Source of the DNA: Lasiodiplodia sp. COLG20
Taxonomy: Eukaryota > Ascomycota > Dothideomycetes > Botryosphaeriales > Botryosphaeriaceae
NCBI GenBank assembly: GCA_009801085.1
Contig: VNWV01000011.1
Span: forward strand, 62,001-126,000
Length of the DNA: 64,000 nt
Direction of reading: 5' to 3'
A program made the position numbers and the translations under genes. Below, piece after piece: positions 47,189 through 59,835 of the stretch. How positions within the stretch are numbered: the stretch's first letter is position 1; each line of letters opens with the position of its first letter. Below the pieces are notes generated by a model. That model was not told where the DNA came from. It saw nothing but the letters and a program-made list of their open reading frames with translations, and made no database searches.

Positions 47189-50100
47189 GTGTGTGTTGCG
47201 GACAAAATTGTTGGGAGGGATGGCAATTAAAAGGCTGGCAAGACACGCTTGGTCGGGAAGCACAGCAGAGAACGACGTTACGAAGTTTGACGTTACGCGT
47301 GCCGGACGAAGGAGCTTGAACAAGGGAAAGCTAACAACTAACGCACACGCCATTTGGAGGCAAGTCCGACGACCCACGTCTGGCGAAACTTTGGCCCGAA
47401 GCGCTAGTACTCGCAGCAGTCCCGCCATTGGTCCAGTTACAGCCCTTCTCCGCTCCCGCCCGTTCCATGCCGCGACGCCAATTCACCCGCATGTCATCAA
47501 ATGCTCTCCAATTGCCGTCACCTGCAGCTACGCGCCGCGGCTAATGCCGTGCTATACTTCCGCCACTCGGCATTATCGTGCTGAGCATGGCGTTCGCCTG
47601 TCTCACTTCAGATGCCACATCATCGCACATCCCTTGACAAGCCGACTTGGCAAGTGACAGCTTGATCCTTCAATGACCTGGAACTTACTTCCATGCATCG
47701 CATGGTTTGACAAACGCATACGTTGTCATAGCTAGACCGAAAACAGAAATGGTTGACTCAACACAACGCCCGCATTCGGCTCTGGTCCCGAGGTAATCGC
47801 GAAGACGTTCGGCCTGTTGTCGCGGTTCTGGAAAACATCACCTCCTGCTATCTAAGGCCATTTGTAACTACTCGAATCCAGTAAAGTATCACAATTGGTC
47901 TCAATTTTGCCATGACTCATCGATTTGATCTTCACGTGGCTCAATCTTTCCCCATGTTCGGCCCTGTGATGCAAAGAGGTAAGACCCCAATCCGATCTCA
48001 TCATGACTGCCAGCCAAGCTGTCAGCTGATGTATATCGAACATGGGTAATCAGTCCAGAGTCATTCTAGTCGCTCTTTACGCACCTTCCCCTTCCCCACC
48101 ATCAGGACATCTCATCATCCGCTCATTCCGGCACGAACGATAGGATTACGTAACACAGTCCTGGTGTAATCGCACTCGCTGGATGTTTTGGCGGACGTGG
48201 TGTCAATCTTTTCACCGCTATATGGCGTACTCGAAGCATCAACAAATTCAAAACAAATCGAATCACTGGGGTTTGTCATTGTGTCTGTCAAATCTCTATT
48301 TTAAAATTTGCGCTATGTCGTGCGAGCTTTCTGTGCGTCCGTCTCGCAAATCAATGCCGTCGGGCGTTGCAAATAAAGTTGCGCACACCGCTCCATTTAC
48401 GTGGGATACAATCATTTCGCCTGAGCGGCACGTTGGTGCCGCATTGTTTCACATATAGGAACTGCAAACCGTGATAGGCAGGCGGGGCCCGAATGAAATC
48501 CTTATCTCGAATGGTGGATTTTTTGCTTTTTCTTTCCAAGCACTTCATGATGCTCTTCCCACCACTTCTTCCGCCATTAGTTCACCACATCCAACACAGG
48601 TCATTGTGCCAGGCAAGTCGTTTCCTCTCATAGAAGCTCGGAAAGACTGACTTTTCAATGATTCCGCTGAATGCTCTGCCGGCACATGCCGGATAATTCA
48701 GCCGCCCATTTCACTCTGATCAATATGGTATCTGTGGATCGATGAAAATCATGTGGAGCTTTAGTCTGCGCTGTACAGATACAGCATAACCGGTGCTCAC
48801 CGCTCCGTCGATCCCTCCATCGCCCGGTTTTTACTTGAACGTGCCGTGAATTCCCCGACCGTGACTCCATTAGTTCGTATCGAGTTGTGTATGCTCTCTG
48901 TTCCACGATTCCCATGATTGATCCACCGGACCATTTTTATTGTCCATTTCATCACCAATGTATATGTACTAAGAGCTAGCTTAACTATATACGACGAGCT
49001 TGCGAGCAAAGGGCCTTCACGAAGGAAAAATACAATTGATACAAACTCCGAATGATGCTCCATTTAGCGTGTACGTACAACACGTAGACTTCATCCCTGT
49101 GACAATGTGTACCAGCAACAAGCTCTACAACAGGATGAAGAAAAAGCCAGCGAGACGTGCAAAGACGAGAAAATAATTTGTAAAGAGTTTTTAACTGAGC
49201 AATCGGCCTACTTGGTCTTCAAGCTTTCGTGAGTTCACACACCACCAAGAATTATTCTTTAGTTGAACTTTCGAGTGCAGAATTTTAAGATCTTGATGTA
49301 TACTACTCTAGATTGGGCGGTGATTAGGTTATAGTCTGTTGTCAAGCCGCTTCAAAAACACAAGGCACGCCCTCACTCCATATATTAATCCGTAGATATA
49401 GGCATTAAATTCCTATTACCTCAGGAGCTGTACAATAGAATTAAAAGTTATCGTAGTAGAGCAATGTTCGAAATTACTATGTTTCTAAGCATTTATGAGT
49501 TGTGTATAAGCATCTACTTCAGCTGGTGTAAGCAGCAACTTTTGTAGCTCGACAGATCCATCCAACCAAATTGCCATGAATGTATTGGAGTAAAAAGCAA
49601 GGGATCACAGCTGAAGAGTACATATAATCAGTGAAACATGGACCGCATTCGGTGTAACAATATCTGCTTGAGAAGTACAGACGGTCCGCACTGACGGAAC
49701 ACACAGTGGGGATCCGCATGTGACCGCTAGAGCGAACAGTGGGACGGATGCATCCAAAGAGGCAATATGATAGGTTCAGGAAGATAGCGCTTGCTATTTT
49801 GGGCAGCCCACAGGGCCCCTGGCACGTACAATAACCAGATCAATGTGAGTGGTCCGTTGTACCACCCTTGTGGATTTCGATGCGCGTATTTATTATCCAT
49901 TCTTTTGGGTACACGTGCATTCTATCCAAGCCTAGAGGCAAGGGACCCCAGCGCTGACGTGAGAAATATCAAGCTGGCTGCGGGAATGTGTCCTCGCACA
50001 TGCTTGAGTCTGATGATGATGACGTCACCCGCACACTCGGCCTAGCAAGTCCGAAACACGTCAACCTTGCACCTTGCATTACCTGCTCATTGACACAGTC

Positions 50101-51792
50101 AGAATCCAGGTGCAACAGATTTGGCGTACCATATTGATTCTGAAGTACGACGGGCCACAAGAACTTTGCTCATTAGATTCGGTAACAGAAACGGCGGTAT
50201 GTAGGAAATAGTCAATTCTTGCCTGTGGGAAATTTCTGCATTTGAAATGCGGGTAGCTATGGCGAGAATGCTTTACGTACACTCCCAGTTCGAAAATTAA
50301 AAACTCGCTTGTCTCAAACCTGATGTTACAAGCCGCCATAATCAGGATAACGTCAGGAGAACCACATTTCACAACTCAACGACCCCCCAAGAACAAAATC
50401 ACTAGATCAGCAATCGGATGACTACCTCTTCGGCCGAATCATCTGCTATACCTCAAGGAGCACAAATCCGAATTTGTCACTATGAGTAGGGCTGGGTAAT
50501 ATCGTGAAAATCCAGTTTACCAGATAAGTTTCCTGACTCTGACCTGAAATGCATGGCTTCGGCATAGTATATTAGAAAGTGATGTCGGTCCAATTGCGCA
50601 CTCAACGTATATTATGTCTCATAGATCCTGTCATGATCGTAACTGATAGCTCGGTCGAACTGGGCGGGACGGCAGGAGGAAAGGTCATGAACTGTAATAT
50701 TCTCATATGTTATATCTGATGCTGAACAAATGGTCACTTATAGAAGAAGATATCTACCCGTACAGCGTCCAATGTTGGGACGAGTTTCAATGGCTTGGCT
50801 GACACTCCAGAATAAGACGATGCGAAGACCTATTTAAAAAGGTAGGCCACTTGACAAGGGATGCGCTTTCACATGAACACGGATGAAAGTGGACATGAAA
50901 CACTATTTGGAAATGGCGTCATTATGTTCCGGCATGCAGAGCCAAGAATTCAGCATTTCTGAGCTTTCAAGATCTACAGCCTGGTCAACCCATTCCACAG
51001 AGCGACTACGGGGTACAGCACACAGCACTAACTTCTTTGAATACCCCCGTATTCAGGTAAAACTTTCAGGTTGGAATACAAGTTCAGATTTCCTCATGTG
51101 TCGTGCGAGTTGGTACCGAGGCTTTGGATTCCACGAGAAGCTTCACTCAGAAGAAATTACGCGTGGCGGGAATGACTCGAGATACGTTCCTCATTCCTTC
51201 TGTTGCACCATTTCGTTTAAGGCGACTCCCCGCATCGCTGCCAAACCCCAGGCAACAGGATTCAGCTGGGAAAATCCACTGTCATTTGACGGCGAATGCC
51301 TGGCAATCATTGTGTCAGCGTAATACAGGCGCATAAACTTCTACATGGATTCATTAGGGAGAAAAATGGTTCCCATGTTGTCCAAGCAACCACGCACCCC
51401 ACAGTGCTTCTATGAAGCGAAAGCCAAGTATGAGAGAGCCTTATCTAGACCCCGTGATTAACGATCCTGAATCTAATGGCAGGTGGCTAAGGTGATGTAA
51501 TGTCGATACGGCAACCTTCCACGAACTATGGATAGACAGATGCAGGTGGAGCTTCTCCACATTAAGCCCAATCCTCGTCGCACCGCCCACTTCTGAGGAA
51601 ACTCTGAGCTGCTATGGTAACAGAAACTATTTAAAATTTACAACCTAAACTCCAATGAAGGTCTATAAAAGCACGTAGATGTTGATTTCAGAATCACCAA
51701 CCGCAAATCGAGTTTTTACTTTTTTTCCTTGCTATCTGGTTTAACTTCCAGCTTCTCGTTCTTTCAAAATCATTTCCACAACCAAATTCAGC
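47189..51792. other. 4.6-kb gene-poor, partly AT-rich region
   Basis: No gene, tRNA or clear repeat can be supported. All open frames are short and featureless. The part at about 48900-49750 is AT-rich and could be a degraded transposon. The last 130 nt contain the TATA-like box of the next gene. Confidence 0.45.
51664..51671 (+). promoter_or_regulatory. TATA-like box of the secreted DUF7029-type gene
   Basis: TATAAAAG lies 122 nt upstream of the ATG at 51793. It is followed by a pyrimidine-rich stretch (ACTTTTTTTCCTTGC) that could be the transcription start region. Confidence 0.45.
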
Positions 51793-54700
51793 ATGTATCG
51801 AATGTTTCTCACTCCAGTCTTTCTCATCGCGGCGGCAAGACATGCCTGTTGCGACGAATACATCAATTCGGTCAATAAATACGACACCACCGTCTTTCAA
51901 GACTTCCCCATTGCTACACATACGATTGACTCTTCTTATATCTACGGCCTCAATCCTGGCGGTGCTGAGGTTTACGTCAGCGGTAGTAGACCGCAGCACT
52001 ATCAGTCTGGCAAACCTTCTTACGGCGTAGGACCAGAACACGATGGCCGTGAAGACGATGACGACTTGGAATCCCTTAGTCCAGATGATGTCGACAACAG
52101 TTGCCCGGCCAGTGCAAACTCTCCATCGTCTCCCGGCTCGGACGATGGCAGGTCTGATGACAATGGAGATGAAGTCATCTTCCCAGAGCCTTGTGAATCA
52201 GTCACTGACCAGAATTCCCCAGACACTTCTGATTCCACTGATTCAGGCAACGATAGCTGTTATCTGTCCGCCGGCTCAGACAACGGTGATCCCGACTGTA
52301 CTCATTCAAGTACTCACACCTTCGACAATGACGACCAGGCCATGGAGAGTCCAGACTCCGATAGCTCCAAAAATAACGGGCCGAACACGGCTCATGGTCT
52401 CGAAGATTTTACAACCAATGATGGCCAATCCCATGGTACTGATGAGGCAGTATTTGCGGAACTGCCCGAGGAAGCATTCTCGCTTTTGGATCCCGCCTCC
52501 TCCAGTGACGATGCCGATGAACGCGATGGTGGTTGGTTGAATCATTCTGCGCGCTCTGCAGACTCTGCATTGCTGGAAAATAGTGATAACACCCTCAGCT
52601 CGATAAATGATAGCTCGAGTGCTGATAGCGCAGAGTCTTCCAGCACTGGCAAAGACGATCATCACATTTTGACTAAGAACTCCCCTCTCCCACACCTCGC
52701 AGAGAATTGTGATGCTAACGGTGTGGTCCTAGGTAATGACGGCAGAGGTGGTGAAGATCTTGTTTTCTTTCCAGAATCCGATACTCCAGCCGTTCCATCC
52801 AACATCAAGAACAATCCCGTTCCATTGACTCCCACTATACACATACCCCGCGACAGTATCAAAGGCCATGACCATGCGAAAGGTGACAAAAACCTCTAGA
52901 ATAATCCATGTTCACCGGTACTGATTCTAAATCTCTCCACTCAGACGATACTGGTTCTGGCCGCCCCGGCTATCTTGGTTGCCTGGATTGGTTACGGCGT
53001 TTCCTTGGAGCTCACTCCTGGATAATTATCGGCACAGATGACCTGAGCGCTGGTAATCACCATGATCCTCCTCCCTTAGAAGACCTCATCGACCCAATCA
53101 GCTTAGACCCCCATGTGTCTCCAGTTGGCACAGTTCAAACTGCAGTCAGGCCGACACGCACTCCTCATGGCTCAGTCAAAGTCTTGAAACCATGCGTCTG
53201 GTACAACCACGATACTGCAGACTTGGTTCATCTCAAGCCGAAAACAAACAATAAGCTGTACTTCTCGGAAAATGGCAAAGCGGACCCTAAATTCACATAC
53301 ACTTTCGCCGCGCTCAACGGAAAGTCGACCGAGCGAGTCGTTGTCCTCGACCACTCTCGGCACATTGCCAACTTCCGGTGCTCTAGGAATGGCTTCAGCT
53401 TACAGTTCTCCAATATGGAAGCTCTGAAATATGCCGAGACACACTGGAACAGCCCCTTCGTCGCGGTCATGTCCACGCTCAACTGCGACGGAGACCCGCA
53501 CAACCCGCAAAATGCGTTTTGGCACGTTAGCTCTGTCTCCTTTGATGACAAGACACGAACAGCAAAGCTAATGGCCGAAGAAATCGATATCGACGACGTT
53601 TTTGTCGACGTTACTCTCTCCTGGGGGGAGAACGCCGGTCTCAAAGATAATGACGATAGCAAAGAAGACACGAAGAGGCCCAGTTGGCTGCCCGGTAGTA
53701 ATGGTGGTGTCACTTTGAATGGCAGCGACAACAATCAAACCAAGAAGCCTAGCTGGCCTGCAAGTGACGGAGACGCCATCCTGCACGGCAACGAGGATAA
53801 CGTCACCAATGAACCCAGCTGGTTGCCCGATAGTAACGGCGGTGTTTTTATAAACAGCAACAACGCCAGCAATAACGTCAGCACATATCCACCATCCTGC
53901 GGCGCAGCACCGGCCGCCAGCATCGACGGCTTCCCGGCGGCTGACTGCGGGCCAGGCTTCGACGACGCCCTTGACTCAGCCCTCGGTTATCTCGCCTTCG
54001 ACGATGCAGATTTCCTACAGAGCCTGCGTGCCTTCCTACCGGGGATCACCAACGCCCTGGCGACCAACTCGTCCACCTCCAATGACGACAGCCTCACACG
54101 ACGTCGTCGTCGTGCCCTCAGCCACATCTCCGCCGCCCACGCCCACCTTCGTATCCCACGTGGCCTTCCCGACTCCTTAGCCAAGATAGGGGTCGCGGCG
54201 GTGCAGTCGCAGCTGGCCAATGGAGCATTGCAGGCGATCCAGTCCGCCGCCGCGGGACAGGGCGTTCTTGCACAGGCAGCCAGCTGGGTAGAAGGCGCGC
54301 TCGGCTGGCTGCAGGACACGCTCGGTAGCAGCACTAGTAGCGGCAGCAGCCGCAGCCGGACACAGATAATACCCATCAGTAAAGACTTCAGCGTCAATAT
54401 TGGGCCACGGCCGGCACAGCTGGTGGACTCGGGGTACTGGGGAAGGGCCTACCCGATTTTGTCATCGCGGAACAACGCGACGGGCGACGGTGCATCGCCT
54501 TCATCGTCGGTGGATTTGTACTGTGTGGACTGCCGGGTCCGAGGCAATGCGCACGTCGCGGGACAGATCCAGTATACCATCGGTAAGCCATAGGGTCCAC
54601 GGGGCTGGAAGTGGGAGTTTCTGGGAGGTTTTGAACTTATGTTGGTGTATAGGTACACGAAACCTGAGCATAGGCAGAGTTTCGCTCGGTGGATCAATGG

Positions 54701-56157
54701 AAGCCAGCCTTAGCCTCGGACTCGCCTCTACGGGTGGTCCGTATCAGGGCTCAGTCTACAAGACAATGGCGTCACTGCCAATGAACGCTTTCACTATCCC
54801 CAATCTTCTGAGCATCGGTCCGGTCCTCTCTTTAGATACTAACCTGACCGTCGATGCTGTAAGCGGCGGGACTGGGCAGGTCTTGTTCGGCGCAAAGGCA
54901 TCCATCCCAAACTACGGAGTGAGCTTTGACCTCCTACGTAATGGCGACTTGCAATCGAACTTTGCGCCCGTCTTGACTACAAACTTTCAGACGAACGGCA
55001 CCGTCAACACTGTAGCGCGACTCAGCGTTCCGCTCAAAATGAGCCTGAAAATCGAGGTTCCCGCTGTAAAGTGGAACAAAACCATCTCTGTTGTCAACGA
55101 ACCGTACCTTCTCGGCTCTGTGACCGATGCTTCAGATAACTATACTGACAGCGCTGCTTATTCTGTGCAAGGAGGGGACAAAGCTCATGTGGAGATCTTC
55201 GGCTCTAGGCAGTTCGACTTGAATATAGACCGCTACCTACCTCCCAAGACTGGTTGCGTGCAGTAGGTATACTGCCAAGTTGTTTCTCTACCATCTCAGC
55301 TAACAGAGCACAGGACTTCGAACTCGACTGTATCCAAAAGGCAAGACGGAGCTGATGCCACAGAGACACAGCAGGCTGCCGACAATAGCATCCCATCCTC
55401 CCTCGCTTCAGAGTTGAACAACTTCGGCGGCGACGGCATCCTCGACGGAAAGGAAATGACTGACCTGATGGACTTCACCATCACCAAAGGCAAGACCGAC
55501 CCGACCTCCAAGAAGCCGCACGACTCCGGCTTCGCGTACAGCAAGATCCGCCACACCAACAACTCCTCCGCCCCCTGGCACCTTTACGCCAGCCCATCCG
55601 GGACCTTCAGCCTCCTACAGCATAACAGCTCCCAACCGCACCACCGCCGCGCCACCAACGACGACGGTGATGACCCATGGTCCATCCCCACCACTGACGG
55701 CGGCGACGACATCGGCCTCTACTTCGGCCACGCCGGCGGCATCGCTTGCACGGATCCGGCCGGCCGCCTGATGTACTTCTTCCCGTCGACCATGGCGGCG
55801 CACGGCGTGTCGCGGCTGCGCTTCGCGACGCAGTACCGCATCCCGCACGGCGCCAACTTCGTCGCGCTGGCGGGCGGCGCCGTCGACACTAACAATGACG
55901 GTGGTGAGGACACGCCGACGATGTCGGACGGGTTGATGATGGCGGTGGATAGTCTCGGGAACGGGTTATATCCCGTAGCGTGCAGTTTGGACGGGGTGAG
56001 GAACAAGGTGTTTTTGGTCAAGGATTTGGACGACGGAGTGCGGAAGTTGGAATCGGAGGAGATGAGGCATGTTGTTACTGGTGGGGTGACATCAGGATGT
56101 GCGCCGTTGGCGTTGTTCTTGGTGAAAGATTCAGCCGCTGCGGATATTCGGCCTTAG
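51793..56157 (+). CDS. Large secreted DUF7029/DUF7223-type protein (1393 aa)
   Basis: Four exons: 51793-52882, 52945-54582, 54653-55262 and 55314-56157. Introns 52883-52944, 54583-54652 and 55263-55313 all close in phase. Residues 1-20 are a signal peptide (MYRMFLTPVFLIAAARHACC). Residues 80-360 are acidic and Ser/Asp-rich. A DUF7029-like domain covers about 445-592 (VLKPCVWYNHDTADLVHLKP to DVFVDVTLSWGE). Three degenerate repeats with a PSW core follow (about 605-675). Basic TRRRRRALS near 755 and VSKRQ near 1120 could be Kex2 sites. A DUF7223-like beta-rich part covers about 840-1110 (QIQYTIGGTRNLSIG), and the C-terminus is a globular domain. Predicted extracellular, function unknown. The first stop in the unspliced reading (52897) lies inside intron 1. 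Confidence 0.82.
53668..53880 (+). repeat. Three imperfect PSW repeats within the secreted protein gene
   Basis: Three units of about 22-26 codons start with KRPSWLPGSNGGV, KKPSWPASDGDAI and NEPSWLPDSNGGVF, each followed by an Asn-rich linker. The first two carry a dibasic pair directly before PSW. Confidence 0.6.
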
Positions 56158-57924
56158 CTCTGAACCTTTTCATAGAGCCTTCATCATTTACCTCATCCGA
56201 GGCATTTTGTACACATTTCTGCATGCATTAATTTCCTACTGTTTCTTTTCTCTCCTGAAGAACAGATGAAGAAGGCCACACAGTTACCATTCCTCAGCCA
56301 CTATCGTTACTTTGACTTTATCTAGCGACGATACTCCGTGATCAAGGTGCTTGCCTGTGCTCCGTCCATTTGCACCGCCATATTCCAGGGACTATACTAC
56401 CGTAGAACAACAAACGCATGTGATTCGCTATGACCCCGCACCAAGCGCAGCGGCCCGTGCCGCAGCTTTCCGACGTTCGAAGTTGGGGCCTGCCGCCCTT
56501 CTTTCAAGCTTATTACCCCGCACCTCACGAATTACAGCCTGACTAGTCATCAGCCTTACCCCACGTCGGTAGCACAATAGATATATTTGTGTCAATAATT
56601 GGGCTTGGCCTCAAGGATACATGGCTGTCCACGAATGTAAATGATGGTGTCGCGAAGAAGACCACAAGAGAAGCCCATTTTGCATAGACGTGGTGGGCAT
56701 TGCGGCAGTACGAGAGCATTACCATATACGCGCGCTTATGGCTAGGCTGTGGCTTGGGCACGGGTGATGTCAGACACGAATGCAAGGGGCTTGTGAGCTA
56801 GCTTTTACGAGACCTGCGCGGTCGGTCGGCCTGTTTTTGTCTGACATATCTGTTTCTTGAACGTGTCTCATCGGTTCGAAGGTTTCTTCGTGATGCGATC
56901 AGTGGATATTGAAAGTAGGATCCAGAGCTGCCAGTTGGCGGTGATGTATCTGTTTAAGAACCAACTTCACAATGCATTTGTCGAAGGCGTGGAGGGGGTC
57001 AAAAGGCACCGAACGAGCTTCGTCCGGCCTGCAACTTGAATCTTGAAAAGAACTGATGAGCGAGGAGCCAGCAATACGGCAATCAAAGTGGTGGGGACAG
57101 ATGGAGAGTTACAACCAGGTCCTTCGGCTGATGATTCCCTAATGAGATAAGGTTACAGCCGGAAACGAGGTATGCGTTCCTAATATGGAAGGTCCCACCC
57201 GCGCTAGGTCTAACATAGACACTGAGCCAGCTCCAGCATCGTGCAGAACCTCGATTTGATACGATCATGGTACCATGCGGCTCTTTTACCCGCCTCCTCC
57301 GCATTGCATTTGCTACGCTTTCATCAAGACCGTTTCCGGTGCCGACAAGCCGGTCGCACAACAGATACGCGCTGAAAGAACTGTCTCTCGTATCATCCGA
57401 CACCGCTGTACTCCAGCTGACAAAAAGAAAAAAGGGGATCAGAGAGTTGCCAGGCAGAATCAGGTGTTATGAAGGCTCTTCTCTGCCTGTTTGCACTGCC
57501 TGATCTGAGCCCCGCAATGCTGGCTGTGCAAAGCACACTTCTTAAACAGGACAGAATAACGGACGGAACGGGAGGAATTCTCGGCAGTCGAATCCTTTCG
57601 CGCTAAGCGACCACAGATTGGCACCACGCCAAGCGAATTTTGCCTCGGCGGAAAGGACATGTGCCACATAGTCGGTCGAGCAATCGTCCATAGCCCCCAA
57701 GCCCCACAATGCGGCCTGTTGTTGCCTTGTGGCGTTCGTATAGCAACGTTTCCGCCAACATTTGGGCGAAGAGAGGTCATTATTTTAAATACTGGGCGCC
57801 AGTTGTCAGATCTCTTCCTCTTCAGCATTTCTAGCATTTCTGTGCGCCCTGCCTTCTACTCTCATTTTTACAATCGTTGCCCCTCCGCCGGTCACCGCTA
57901 AGCCGTATCAGAGAAGAAGAGGAA
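56158..57924. other. 1.8-kb intergenic region
   Basis: Lies between the secreted protein gene and the GPI-type gene. Several short open frames exist but none has a domain, splice pattern or start context that I can defend. A pyrimidine-rich leader precedes the GPI-type gene (about 57810-57900). Confidence 0.4.
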
Positions 57925-58864
57925 ATGCGCCACACGCTCCCACTTATTACCCTCGCCGGTGCCGGGGTCATGGCCCAAAGCAGTAGCACCGCCACCAATG
58001 GCACTCTCACTACCTCTTTCTATTTTCCGGGCGGCGCCAACGCCATTATGTCACCCGTGGCATCCGTCATCGGCGTCAACGACACCTTCACCGACATCGT
58101 TACCTACCTAATCAAGTGCCAGTCATCATCTCTGTCCGCTTCGGCTTCGGCTTCCGCCTCCGCTTCCTCTGCAACCACCCCAGTCCCAACTACCACTACC
58201 CCTCTCAACCGCCGCACCGTTATTTCCGCTACCTCCACCTCCACCTACACCGAGACCACCGATGATGCCTCTAGCTACACGGGCCTCAAGCTGACTTTCT
58301 GCGCGCTTCCCGAGGCCGGCGAGACCCTCATCGTCGGCCCCAGCACCATGAACCTCCTCTACTCCTCCTCGGGCACTACCGACGACATATCCTGCGCCCT
58401 CACCTGGGCCATCGGCTCGGCAGCCTCCGCATCGGCAACTGCGGCGGCGTCCGCATCGGCGACGGCCACTGCCAGTGCCGAAGCCCATTGCCGCATGTAT
58501 GCCGCCAACCCGGGCCTTGGCATCCAGGCCATCCAAGACGCGCACTACCCGGATGCGGGAGAGGCGAGCATGTGGCCGAAGCTGCTCGTTACGGCGGGGT
58601 TGGAGAAGCTGCAGGCGGCGAGTGCGAGTGCGACGGCTTCGATGGGTGAGTTTTCTTATTTTCTTTTTTTTTTTCAGTCGTGGTCTCTGTGGCATCTTGA
58701 GGGAACAAATTAGCTAATTTTATTCTAAAGATTCCCCCACGATTACCGGTTCTGGAGCCGAGGCGTCGTCGACGGGTGCGGCGGCTGCACTGCGGTTTGA
58801 TTTCCCTACGGCTATTGGCATGACGGGCGCTGCGGGTATTTTGGCTGTTGCTTTGGCGTTGTGA
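57925..58864 (+). CDS. GPI-anchored-type secreted protein, copy 1 (284 aa)
   Basis: Exons 57925-58645 and 58731-58864; intron 58646-58730 (GTGAGT, branch GCTAAT, CTAAAG) keeps phase. Signal peptide at residues 1-18 (MRHTLPLITLAGAGVMAQ). The mature part has Ser/Ala and Thr/Pro-rich stretches (SASASASASAS), likely O-glycosylated, and short conserved pieces TYLIKCQ, GETLIVGPSTM and VTAGLEKLQAA. The C-terminus is a Ser/Gly/Ala omega-site region and a hydrophobic tail (GAAGILAVALAL), as for GPI anchoring. It is convergent with, and paralogous to, the next gene. Function unknown; a cell-surface protein is likely. The upstream ATG at 57877 was not used because the signal peptide starts at 57925. Confidence 0.82.
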
Positions 58865-59004
58865 GAAAAGATCTTGGATTTGTGATGGAGTAATTAAAGT
58901 GCCACGTATAATGCGTAGATACGTAAATCATGAATAAATCCAGTACAATGATCATCTATACGGTTCGTATTTCTGAGAAGGTTCAAGTTTCTCCCTTCTC
59001 TCAT

Positions 59005-59835
59005 TTACAGTGCCACAGCGGCAGCGAGTGCACCCACAGCACCAGCCAATCCCATGGCCGGAATGACATCCATCGGTGCACCCGTAGCCGCAGCAGCACC
59101 AGCCGACGACGACGACGTAGTCTTGGGTATAAGCCCTGCAAAAAAGGGTTAACAAAGGACCTTGGATTGTAGGTGTGTGTACGCAGTTGAGGGGAGAAAA
59201 GGCTTACCATTCAGACTGCTCCACTTCATCTCTGAGTAACTCGAGCTCGCGGCCTCCATCTTTTCTAGACCCGCTGTCACCTGCATCCAGTTGAACAACG
59301 TGGAAGGAGGGTCACTCGTGTACGTGGTCGACCCCACGCTCGCCGTTTCCGGCACGTCGTCGCCTTCCTTGTTCCACGAGCACCACCACCCTTCTCTCTG
59401 CCACGAGATGGTGCAGTCTTCAGTAATGGTGCTGGACGAGCCGGGCGCCGTGTTCGTGGACGTGTATCGCATCGTGCTGGGACCCTCCACCAACGTCATG
59501 CCTGTAGAGGGAAGATTGCAGTCGTCTGGTGCGGTGGAAGGATAGATGGCGGTTGGGCTTGTGGAGGACGATGACGTGGTGGTGGCGGTGTTGGGTGTGG
59601 GGCAGTTGATGAGGTAGGTGGTCGCGCTCAACTCGGTTGCGTTGATGTTGACGATGGACGCCTCTGGGTGAGCCCAGAAGTCTAGCCGGTTGAGGTAGTA
59701 CTTCGTGATTGTGCTGGGTGGGGTTCCGGTTCGGATCGCAGTTGTGGTCGTACTGTTCTCGGTGATGGTGGTGGTGTGTATTTTTGCGCTGGCACAGCTG
59801 ATGCTGGCGGCGAGGAAAAAAAGAGAGGACTTCAT
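59005..59835 (-). CDS. GPI-anchored-type secreted protein, copy 2 (252 aa)
   Basis: Exons 59835-59208 and 59135-59005; intron 59136-59207 (GTAAGC, branch GTTAAC, TTGCAG) keeps phase. Signal peptide at residues 1-17 (MKSSLFFLAASISCASA). The body is Thr/Ser-rich and shares TTYLINCP, MTLVEGPSTMRY and VTAGLEKMEAA with the convergent gene, in the same order and with an intron at an equivalent place. The C-terminus SSSSAGAAAATGAP plus a hydrophobic tail ending AVGALAAAVAL fits a GPI signal. The only Trp-rich segment is QREGWWCSWNKEG, with two of its few Cys nearby. Cell wall or membrane location is inferred; function unknown. Confidence 0.82.

Noticed and set aside
52908..54593. Separate gene starting at Met 52908
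   Set aside because: The intron 52883-52944 joins it in phase to the upstream signal-peptide exon, and this Met lies inside that intron.
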